NCBI RefSeq assembly: GCF_014083865.1
Contig: NZ_JACEFA010000019.1
Span: 1-35,175, forward strand
Source: Paraliobacillus salinarum
GTDB lineage: Bacteria > Bacillota > Bacilli > Bacillales > Amphibacillaceae
Direction: 5' to 3'
Length of the DNA stretch: 35,175 bases
Shown here piece by piece: positions 29,358-35,175 of the stretch. Both the position numbers and the translations under genes were made by a program. The notes beneath the pieces are model-generated. The model was not told where the DNA came from. It ran no database searches and saw nothing but the letters and a program-made list of their open reading frames with translations. Within the stretch, counting starts at the first letter, position 1. Every line of letters begins with the position of its first letter.

Positions 29358-30500
29358 TTAATACGTGCGAACTGGCAGAATTAGTTGAAGAATATGCTCA
29401 TTGTCCATCGGTCGAATAATAAATGGACGCATTGCACCTGTAAATTCAATTTTAACTTTCTCTTCTTCAATAATTTTTAATGCATCAATGACATATTTTG
29501 CACTAAAAGAAATCTTCAATTCTTCCCCATCAATGCTATCTGTTGATAAATCCTCTACTACTTCACCAACTTCAGGTGTATTACTAGTAATTTCTAGTTG
29601 ATCATTTTCCTTTGTTTGGAGCTTAACTACATTATTACGATTCTCTTTAGCTAATAAAGAGGCACGATCAATCGCTTGTAATAATTCTTTCGTTTTCGCA
29701 TAAATTACGGTTTTACTTTGGTCTGGTATAAGTCTTGATGTTTCTGGATAATTCCCGTCCAATAAACGAGATAAGAAATATAGATGCTTTGTTTGAAATA
29801 AAATTTGATTCTCAGTGACACTAATTGTAATTGTATCTTCATTGTCTTCAATAATTTTATTAAGTTCAGACAAACTTTTACCTGGTATAACAACATTTTT
29901 AAAATCAATCTGTTCTGTTTCTAAATCTACTGGCAGTTTTCTAGAAGCAAGTCTATGACTATCTGTTGCAACGAAATTTAAGAAACCTTCTTCTAATTTC
30001 ATATTTACACCAGTAAGAATTGGTCTCGTTTCTACTGTAGATACAGCAAATACAGTTTGTTTAATTAAATCCTTTAATACTTCATTTTTTAATGTGAAAC
30101 TATTGTCTGTATGAAGAACAGGCAATTGTGGATATTCTGTCGCATCTTGACCATTTAAATGAAATTCTGCACCACCAGATTTTATTGTTACTTGATAATT
30201 CTCATCAGCAACAATTTCTACCGCCTTAAGTGGCAGTTTTCTAATTATATCCGGGAAATATTTTGCTTGAACAACAATACTTCCTTCCGTTATCTCTTCT
30301 GCATTGATGATTCCATCTTCTTCTTTTGGAATAAATGATTCGATTGAAATGTCTGAATCGCTTCCTGTTAATTTAATTCCTTCTGCAGATGCTTCTATTT
30401 TTATCCCTGTTAAAATTGGGATGGTAACACGAGATGAGATTGCTTTCATTACGTGTTGGATACTGTCAATCAATTGATCTCGTTGAATAATAAATCGCAT
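29358..30500 (-). CDS. dnaN: DNA polymerase III beta sliding clamp
   Basis: 380 residues, three repeated clamp domains of about 125 residues each, with the conserved C-terminus HILQLILPVRTY that shapes the partner pocket. It rings DNA and tethers PolC and DnaE. Start with AGGAGG 8 nt upstream. It follows dnaA across 210 bp that hold the unwinding part of the origin. Confidence 0.99.
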   Translation of the reverse strand: MRFIIQRDQLIDSIQHVMKAISSRVTIPILTGIKIEASAEGIKLTGSDSDISIESFIPKEEDGIINAEEITEGSIVVQAKYFPDIIRKLPLKAVEIVADENYQVTIKSGGAEFHLNGQDATEYPQLPVLHTDNSFTLKNEVLKDLIKQTVFAVSTVETRPILTGVNMKLEEGFLNFVATDSHRLASRKLPVDLETEQIDFKNVVIPGKSLSELNKIIEDNEDTITISVTENQILFQTKHLYFLSRLLDGNYPETSRLIPDQSKTVIYAKTKELLQAIDRASLLAKENRNNVVKLQTKENDQLEITSNTPEVGEVVEDLSTDSIDGEELKISFSAKYVIDALKIIEEEKVKIEFTGAMRPFIIRPMDNEHILQLILPVRTY

Positions 30501-30523
30501 AAATGAAATCCTCCTAGTGGAAG

Positions 30524-30684
30524 TTATATATATTAATTATTATTAATAAAATTCGTAGTAATAGTAATAGGCCCTGTGATTATGTGGATAACTGAATAAT
30601 TCTGTTATAAAGATAATAATAAGCGCTGTGGATAATATGTTGGTAAGTGTGTAACGATTATCCACGTTATTCACATGTGTATAA
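30524..30684. other. oriC, downstream part: DnaA boxes, DnaA-trio and unwinding region
   Basis: Read with dnaA: three abutting boxes (30676-30684, 30667-30675, 30658-30666), then perfect boxes at 30627-30635 and 30583-30591. After the last box come a GC cluster (AGGGC, 30571-30575), a trio-like repeat CTATTACTATTACTACGAA (30552-30570) and a 30-bp A/T-only run (30524-30553) ahead of the dnaN ribosome site. This is the architecture of the B. subtilis unwinding site, where DnaA on the trio opens DNA. Confidence 0.88.
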
Positions 30685-30710
30685 CAGGCTTACTTACAAA
30701 ACAATTTTAA

Positions 30711-32063
30711 TTACATTGATTTTAAACGTTCCTTTATTTCTTCAATATCTTGATTTAGTAAATGATCTTCACTGATAAGTTTTGAGATTTTTTCATGTGC
30801 GTGAATTACGGTTGTATGATCACGTCCACCAAATTCTTCTCCGATTTTAGGTAGTGAGAAATCAGTTAGCTCTCTAGATAAATACATTGCAATTTGTCTA
30901 GGGAACGCAATTGATTTGGTTCGTTTTTTAGCTGCAAATTCTTCTAGTTTTATTTGATATTTTTCAGCTATGACTTCCTGGATCGTAGCTATGGTAATTA
31001 CTCTAGGTCTTGAACTCGGGATAATATCCTTGAGTGCTTCAGCTGCTAAGGAAGCATCTATATCTTTGTTAATTAGTGAAGAATAAGCAACAACACGAAT
31101 TAATGCCCCTTCTAATTCCCTAATATTAGTATCAATTTGATTCGCAATATAGAGCATTACTTCATTAGGAATATCTAATCCTTCCGCTTTTGCTTTTTTT
31201 CGTAAAATAGCAATACGAGTTTCTAAATCAGGCGGTGTAATATCGGTAATTAATCCCCATTCGAATCTTGAACGCAAACGGTCTTCCAAAGTTGGAATTT
31301 CTTTTGGCGGTCGATCACTAGAGATAATAATTTGTTTGCTCTCTTCATGTAGCGTGTTAAAAGTATGGAAAAACTCTTCTTGTGTTTGTTCTTTTCCAGC
31401 TAGAAACTGAATATCATCTATTAGTAGAACATCAATGCTACGATATTTATTTCTAAAATTCTCAGCTTTGTTATCACGAATAGAGTTAATAAATTCATTA
31501 GTAAATTTTTCAGAAGTTAAATAGACTACTTTAGCATCAGGATTATGATCTAATACATAATGTCCAATTGCGTGCATCAAGTGTGTTTTTCCTAAACCTA
31601 CGCCACCATAGATAAATAAAGGATTATATGCTTTAGCTGGCGCTTCAGCAACAGCTAAAGATGCGGCATGGGCAAAACGATTTCCAGATCCGATAACAAA
31701 AGTGTTAAAAGTATATTTGTCGTTTAACATCGTTTTTGGTGATTGTGTGTTATCTCCTGATTTAACTTTAGGTATTTTCTTAGCTTCTTGTGTTTTTTCT
31801 TCTAGAAAATTTTCTGTTTCAGGTATAACAAACTTTGTTTTTAATTTTGCGCCAGTTACTTCAAATAATGCGTCAGATATTAAAGAAGTATATCTACTTT
31901 CTAGCCAATCACGAGCAAATTCGTTTGGGGCAGAGATAATCATAGTATCTTCTGTAATACTTTCTGCGCTTGTGTTCTTTAACCAAGTATCATAGCTAGG
32001 TTTACTAACCTTTTCTTTGATAGTAGCAAGTGTGCTAGTCCATAATTCCTCAATATTTTCCAC
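30711..32063 (-). CDS. dnaA: Chromosomal replication initiator DnaA
   Basis: 450 residues. Domain I (1-80) for partner binding, variable linker (about 85-112), AAA+ domain with Walker A GGVGLGKT (153-160) and Walker [10 protein letters not shown], and a C-terminal helix-turn-helix with [15 protein letters not shown] that reads DnaA boxes. The start codon is GTG, with AAGGAG 10 nt upstream. Clusters of DnaA boxes flank the gene on both sides, and one box overlaps its likely promoter region, which fits autoregulation. Confidence 0.99.
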   Translation of the reverse strand: MENIEELWTSTLATIKEKVSKPSYDTWLKNTSAESITEDTMIISAPNEFARDWLESRYTSLISDALFEVTGAKLKTKFVIPETENFLEEKTQEAKKIPKVKSGDNTQSPKTMLNDKYTFNTFVIGSGNRFAHAASLAVAEAPAKAYNPLFIYGGVGLGKTHLMHAIGHYVLDHNPDAKVVYLTSEKFTNEFINSIRDNKAENFRNKYRSIDVLLIDDIQFLAGKEQTQEEFFHTFNTLHEESKQIIISSDRPPKEIPTLEDRLRSRFEWGLITDITPPDLETRIAILRKKAKAEGLDIPNEVMLYIANQIDTNIRELEGALIRVVAYSSLINKDIDASLAAEALKDIIPSSRPRVITIATIQEVIAEKYQIKLEEFAAKKRTKSIAFPRQIAMYLSRELTDFSLPKIGEEFGGRDHTTVIHAHEKISKLISEDHLLNQDIEEIKERLKSM

Positions 32064-32121
32064 TTAGAAGTCACTCCTTTCTGGGCATATTCTTTCGATT
32101 ACATGAATAGTGTTAATTGAA

Positions 32122-32168
32122 GAAATAAAAAGCCTCTCGCAATCCTTTTATTTAAGGGATCGAAAGGC
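32122..32168 (-). terminator. Terminator-like hairpin in the dnaA leader
   Basis: Minus strand GCCTTTCG pairs with CGAGAGGC (one G-U that pairs only in minus-strand RNA), extended by ATCC/GGAT after a 2-nt bulge, then TTTTTATTTC. It lies about 60 bp upstream of the dnaA start. It could insulate dnaA from transcription crossing the origin or act as an attenuator. Confidence 0.7.
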
Positions 32169-32186
32169 ATATAAGATTTCTAACGT

Positions 32187-32525
32187 TGTGGATAAAAAAC
32201 ATCAGAGATAAGCAACTCTTAGGTGAGTTTTAATCATTATCCACTAACCTGTGTATAAATAAGTAAACAAGGATGTGAACAAATGTCCACATGTTATCCA
32301 CAACCTGTGGACAGTGAGGTTCCCTTTTAATCTTTTTCACATGTTAAAACATAAATATAATACCAAATAAATACTAATATAGCAAGGGGATTTCGACGCT
32401 TATCCACATTAACTACACCTTGTAGACAAAAACTATCCACAGTACTATATTTTGTGCGTAATTTGTAGATAAATGTTGTGGATGAAATTAAAAGTAAAAA
32501 AATAATGCACAATAAGTGTGGACAA
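32187..32525. other. oriC, upstream part: DnaA-box cluster
   Basis: Matches to TTATCCACA in either direction: perfect at 32187-32195, 32294-32302 and 32400-32408; one mismatch at 32237-32245, 32250-32258, 32433-32441, 32464-32472, 32477-32485 and 32517-32525; weaker at 32274-32282, 32283-32291 and 32306-32314. No gene is supported here; the 61-codon minus-strand frame at 32327-32512 is spurious. The cluster matches the upstream origin half in B. subtilis. Confidence 0.92.
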
Positions 32526-32623
32526 GTTTAAGAAGAGAAAATATATGGACATTTATATATTTGAAAAAAAATTAGTTAATCATTTTTACTGGCACATATT
32601 TGTTATTTAAATACTGGTTCTTG

Positions 32624-32653
32624 TTGACAGAAGGTAGCTATATTCCGTATAAT
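32624..32653 (+). promoter_or_regulatory. Promoter of rpmH (sigma-A)
   Basis: Perfect TTGACA, 18-bp spacer, perfect TATAAT, about 60 bp before the rpmH start. Confidence 0.9.
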
Positions 32654-32713
32654 GTGTTAGGCTATCTTTTTAAATGATATAGAAAGTCAATTCCTCAGGG
32701 AGGTGTTTTATAA

Positions 32714-32848
32714 ATGAAACGCACATTTCAACCAAATAATCGTAAACGCAAAAAAGTACACGGTTTTCGTTCTCGTATGAGTACAGCAAACGGAAGAAAC
32801 GTAATTGCTCGCCGTCGTAAAAAAGGAAGAAAAGTATTGTCTGCATAG
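32714..32848 (+). CDS. rpmH: Ribosomal protein bL34
   Basis: 44 residues, the exact bL34 length, starting [18 protein letters not shown] and ending [13 protein letters not shown] very basic protein of the large ribosomal subunit. Ribosome site GGGAGGTG 9 nt before ATG. It diverges from dnaA across the origin as in almost all Bacillaceae. Too short for usual ORF length filters. Confidence 0.99.
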   Translation: MKRTFQPNNRKRKKVHGFRSRMSTANGRNVIARRRKKGRKVLSA

Positions 32849-32878
32849 GCCACTGAGATCATGTCAGTGGTCTTTTTT
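32848..32878 (+). terminator. Terminator after rpmH
   Basis: Stem GGCCACTGA / TCAGTGGTC (one G-T) starting at the last base of the stop codon, 7-nt loop, T6 tail. It separates rpmH from rnpA, so rnpA needs readthrough or its own promoter. Confidence 0.9.
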
Positions 32879-33012
32879 CCAATTAGGACAAGTTATATGT
32901 GGTTTTAACAGAGATAGATGCATTATTTTGGAATGGAATGATGCTCTAGTTTAAAGCCGATATAACTCATTCGTTCTGATTGGATTTTAGTGTATAATGG
33001 AGGTAACATTCC

Positions 33013-33357
33013 ATGAAGAAAACATATCGAATTAAAAAAAATGAAGAATTCCAACATGTTTTTAAGAACGGGAAATCGTTTGCCAATAGACAGTTAGTTA
33101 TTTATTTTTTACATAAACAAGAACAAACACATTTTAGAATTGGGTTGTCTGTTAGTAAGAAAATTGGTAATGCTGTTGTACGTAATCAAATAAAACGATA
33201 TCTACGTCAAGCTTTTTTAGAATTAAAGCCACAGGTTAAACCTTCTTTGGACATTGTTATCATTGCACGTGCTCCAGTAAAAGATATGGATTACCATGAT
33301 ATAAAAAAAAGCTTAATACATGTACTCTCAAAAACTGAATCAATAAAACGCTCTTAA
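33013..33357 (+). CDS. rnpA: Ribonuclease P protein component
   Basis: 114 residues. It has the family start [17 protein letters not shown] and the basic RNR-type helix [20 protein letters not shown], which binds the RNase P RNA. It helps mature tRNA 5' ends. Ribosome site GGAGGT 9 nt before ATG. A TATAAT at 32993-32998 touches the ribosome site but has no convincing minus-35, so the promoter is unclear. Confidence 0.98.
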   Translation: MKKTYRIKKNEEFQHVFKNGKSFANRQLVIYFLHKQEQTHFRIGLSVSKKIGNAVVRNQIKRYLRQAFLELKPQVKPSLDIVIIARAPVKDMDYHDIKKSLIHVLSKTESIKRS

Positions 33358-33412
33358 AATAGTAATAAATTATTAAAGTAATCTTTAACTTTTAACAATA
33401 TAGTGTCAACTA

Positions 33413-33441
33413 TTTACGTTATGTAAAAACTTTTGTATGAT
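33413..33441 (+). promoter_or_regulatory. Promoter of spoIIIJ-jag
   Basis: TTTACG, 17-bp spacer, TATGAT, about 75 bp before the spoIIIJ start in the 159-bp gap after rnpA. Confidence 0.5.
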
Positions 33442-33516
33442 AAATATGTTTTTATTGAAAAATGGCTATAAATAAATTTAACATATCTGCAAGAAATGGT
33501 ATGAAGGAGGAAGAGT

Positions 33517-34299
33517 ATGCGTAAAAAGGTCTTATTGTTAGTGACCTTGATCGGATTATTAGTGTTTTTGTCTGGTTGCGGAGACATTAATTCTGATATT
33601 ACAAGTGAAAGTGAAGGAATTTGGGATTCTTATTTTGTCTATCCCTTATCAGTAGTAATAAAAGAAGCAGCAAAGCTTTTTAGTGGTAGTTTTGGTCTAG
33701 CGATTGTAGTAGTTACGATTATTATCCGCTTAATTTTGTTACCACTAAATATTAAACAATTAAAGAGTTCAAAAGCAATGCAAGACATACAACCAGAACT
33801 TCAAAAAATTAAAGAAAAGTACAGTTCAAAAGATGCACAAACACAACAAAAACTACAAAAAGAAACAATGGATTTATTCCAAAAAAATGGTGTCAATCCA
33901 ATGGCAGGTTGTTTACCGGTCATTGTACAAATGCCTATATTAATTGCTTTTTACCATGCAATTATGCGTACACCACACCTTGATGATGGTAGTTTCTTAT
34001 GGTTCCAATTGAGTGAACCTGATCCATACTATATTTTACCTATCGTAGCTGCTGGTGCAACTTTCTTACAACAAAAATTAATGATGGCAGGAACAAATAC
34101 ATCACAAAATGCAGCTATGCCACAGATGACAATGATGTTATATATGATGCCAATTATGATTGGTGTGATGGCGTTATTCTTCCCATCTGCACTTGCATTA
34201 TATTGGGTGGTTGGTAACGTATTTATGGTATTACAAACGTTGTTTATTCGTAAACCAATGATGAATAAGGGATCCACAGCGGGAGGAAATCAAAAGTGA
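33517..34299 (+). CDS. spoIIIJ: Membrane protein insertase SpoIIIJ (YidC family)
   Basis: 260 residues. Lipoprotein signal peptide with lipobox LSGC (C21), then the five-helix YidC/Oxa1 core, including the cytoplasmic hairpin rich in Q and K ([20 protein letters not shown]) and [18 protein letters not shown]. It inserts membrane proteins and, in sporulation, helps assemble the forespore SpoIIIA-SpoIIQ channel. Strong ribosome site AAGGAGG. Its stop overlaps the jag start (GTGA). Confidence 0.97.
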   Translation: MRKKVLLLVTLIGLLVFLSGCGDINSDITSESEGIWDSYFVYPLSVVIKEAAKLFSGSFGLAIVVVTIIIRLILLPLNIKQLKSSKAMQDIQPELQKIKEKYSSKDAQTQQKLQKETMDLFQKNGVNPMAGCLPVIVQMPILIAFYHAIMRTPHLDDGSFLWFQLSEPDPYYILPIVAAGATFLQQKLMMAGTNTSQNAAMPQMTMMLYMMPIMIGVMALFFPSALALYWVVGNVFMVLQTLFIRKPMMNKGSTAGGNQK

Positions 34300-34922
34300 G
34301 ACAAGTAACTGCTTCTGGTCAAACAGTAGAAGATGCGGTCCAATCAGCATTAAAGCAGTTAAACACCACAGAGGACCAAGTTAATGTAGAAGTTATTGAT
34401 GAAGGTAAAAAAGGTATATTAGGATTATTCGGATCAAAACGAGCCATTGTAAAAGTCTCTGTTGCTGAAAATCCAATACAATTAGCAGAAGATTATTTGT
34501 TAAATATACTTACTAATTTCACAGAGGAAAAAGTGAGTGTAGAGCGTACTGTTCAAGGAACCAGTGTTTATTTTGAATTGACAGGGAAGCATATGGCTAT
34601 GGTTATTGGAAAGCGAGGCCAAACCTTAAATGCAATTCAATATTTGGTTCAAATTATGCTTAATCGTAAGTCGAATGAACGACATCAGGTTATTGTTGAT
34701 GCTGAGGGTTATCGAGAGCGAAGAAAGCAAACATTAGTTCAACTTGCGCATCGTTTAGCTGATAAAGCAACAAGTATTAATAAACATGTATCATTGGAAC
34801 CAATGCCTTCATTCGAACGAAAGATTATTCATAGCGCATTGCAGGATAATCAAAAGATTGAAACCTATTCAGACGGTACCGATCCACATAGACATGTTGT
34901 CATTAGACCGTCAAAAAGATAA
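34296..34922 (+). CDS. jag: RNA-binding protein Jag (KhpB)
   Basis: 208 residues. Jag-N domain (about 1-50, with [14 protein letters not shown]), KH domain (about 75-130, [18 protein letters not shown]) and R3H domain (about 140-205, ending [11 protein letters not shown]). It binds RNA and links to envelope growth and SpoIIIJ. GTG start, coupled to spoIIIJ by a 4-bp overlap, with GGGAGG 9 nt upstream. mnmE usually follows but an insertion sequence begins 26 bp after the stop. Confidence 0.96.
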   Translation: MRQVTASGQTVEDAVQSALKQLNTTEDQVNVEVIDEGKKGILGLFGSKRAIVKVSVAENPIQLAEDYLLNILTNFTEEKVSVERTVQGTSVYFELTGKHMAMVIGKRGQTLNAIQYLVQIMLNRKSNERHQVIVDAEGYRERRKQTLVQLAHRLADKATSINKHVSLEPMPSFERKIIHSALQDNQKIETYSDGTDPHRHVVIRPSKR

Positions 34923-34954
34923 ATATAAGAAAAAAGAGTTATCTCAGTGTACTG

Positions 34955-34998
34955 CACCCCAAAAGTTAGAGTAAAAATCTAACTTTTGGGGTGTATTT
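34955..34998 (+). terminator. IS-end hairpin, likely terminator of spoIIIJ-jag
   Basis: CACCCCAAAAGTTAGA and its exact reverse complement around a 7-nt loop, followed by TGTATTTTT. It is the first terminator-like signal after jag and also covers GGGGTG, the only ribosome-site-like sequence of the transposase gene. Confidence 0.65.
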
Positions 34999-35000
34999 TT

Positions 35001-35175
35001 ATGGCTAAATATAGTGAACAATTTAAATTAATGCTAGTAAAAGAATATCAAGATGGAAAATTGGGTTATGATATATTAGCAAGGAAGCACGGTATGAAAA
35101 GCAGTTCACCATTAAAAAGATGGGTAAAGGTATTTGAGAAATTTGGAGTGGAGGGATTAATGAGGAAAAAACATA
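35001..35175 (+). CDS. IS3-family transposase OrfA, N-terminal part
   Basis: 58 codons to the window edge, frame open. The protein starts MAKYSEQFKLMLVKEYQDG and goes on to a helix-turn-helix (YDILARKHGMKSSSPLKRWVK), the DNA-binding half typical of IS150/IS3 OrfA. OrfB with the DDE catalytic domain would follow, usually by frameshift. The start codon sits 7 nt after the hairpin, and the only ribosome-site-like bases (GGGGTG) lie in the hairpin arm. Confidence 0.88.
   Translation, partial: MAKYSEQFKLMLVKEYQDGKLGYDILARKHGMKSSSPLKRWVKVFEKFGVEGLMRKKH

Larger units (their letters stand above)
34948..35175 (+). mobile_element. IS3-family (IS150-like) insertion sequence, left end, cut by window edge
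   Basis: The left end TGTACTGCACCCCAAAAG at 34948 resembles IS150-group ends. A 16-bp perfect hairpin follows (34955-34970 with 34978-34993) and then an orfA-type frame. The right end and target duplication lie outside the window. Confidence 0.85.

Noticed and set aside
32327-32512. 61-codon minus-strand frame in the origin
   Set aside because: It runs through DnaA boxes, lacks a ribosome site and looks like A/T-rich chance coding.
34029-34277. 82-codon minus-strand frame inside spoIIIJ
   Set aside because: Antisense shadow of the YidC membrane helices.

Overview
The window is the replication-origin segment of a low-GC, endospore-forming Bacillaceae chromosome. Gene order follows the Bacillus subtilis origin region, written here as its reverse complement: dnaA, dnaN, yaaA, recF, remB, gyrB, gyrA run leftward from the origin and rpmH, rnpA, spoIIIJ, jag run rightward. 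Protein similarity and the insertion of extra genes suggest an Oceanobacillus/Virgibacillus/Gracilibacillus-like relative rather than B. subtilis itself; the species cannot be fixed from this window. BofA, SpoIIIJ, YaaH and a germinant-receptor operon show that it forms spores.

Layout, left to right: the 5' end of a 16S rRNA gene with its leader and tandem promoters (1-436, minus); bofA, yaaL, recR, ebfC and dnaX (571-3777, minus); the large Bacillus-type SRP RNA with its own promoter and terminator (3914-4301, minus); tadA (minus) divergent from the spore lysin yaaH (plus); a stress-type PfpI/DJ-1 protein (minus) divergent from a gerA-gerB-gerC operon that ends in an unlisted 55-residue two-helix gene (6980-10990, plus); tRNA-Arg(CCU); the deoxynucleoside kinases dgk and dck (plus), convergent with proC; tRNA-Ser(UGA); serS behind a T-box; pdxST; dacA; guaB, divergent from yaaC; an HD-GYP-like protein whose HD pair is lost; gyrA, gyrB, remB, recF, yaaA, dnaN, dnaA; oriC; then rpmH, rnpA, spoIIIJ and jag. 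An IS3-family element enters right after jag and runs off the right edge.

The genes serve replication initiation and elongation (dnaA, dnaN, dnaX, gyrAB), recombinational repair (recF, recR), nucleotide supply (guaB, dgk, dck), translation (SRP RNA, serS, tadA, tRNAs, rpmH, rnpA), vitamin B6 (pdxST), envelope (dacA, spoIIIJ) and spore biology. The origin is bipartite: a DnaA-box cluster upstream of dnaA (32187-32525) and a second one between dnaA and dnaN carrying abutting boxes, a DnaA-trio-like repeat and a 30-bp A/T-only stretch.

Most of the window is conserved core. The accessory part is the pfpI/ger block with tRNA-Arg (about 6.3-11.4 kb), the HD-GYP gene between guaB and gyrA, and the insertion sequence. 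I see no CRISPR array, prophage or clearly new defence system. The most unusual signals are the extra small ger gene, the degenerate HD-GYP domain, a terminator-like hairpin in the dnaA leader, and an IS end hairpin that appears to hide the transposase ribosome-binding site.
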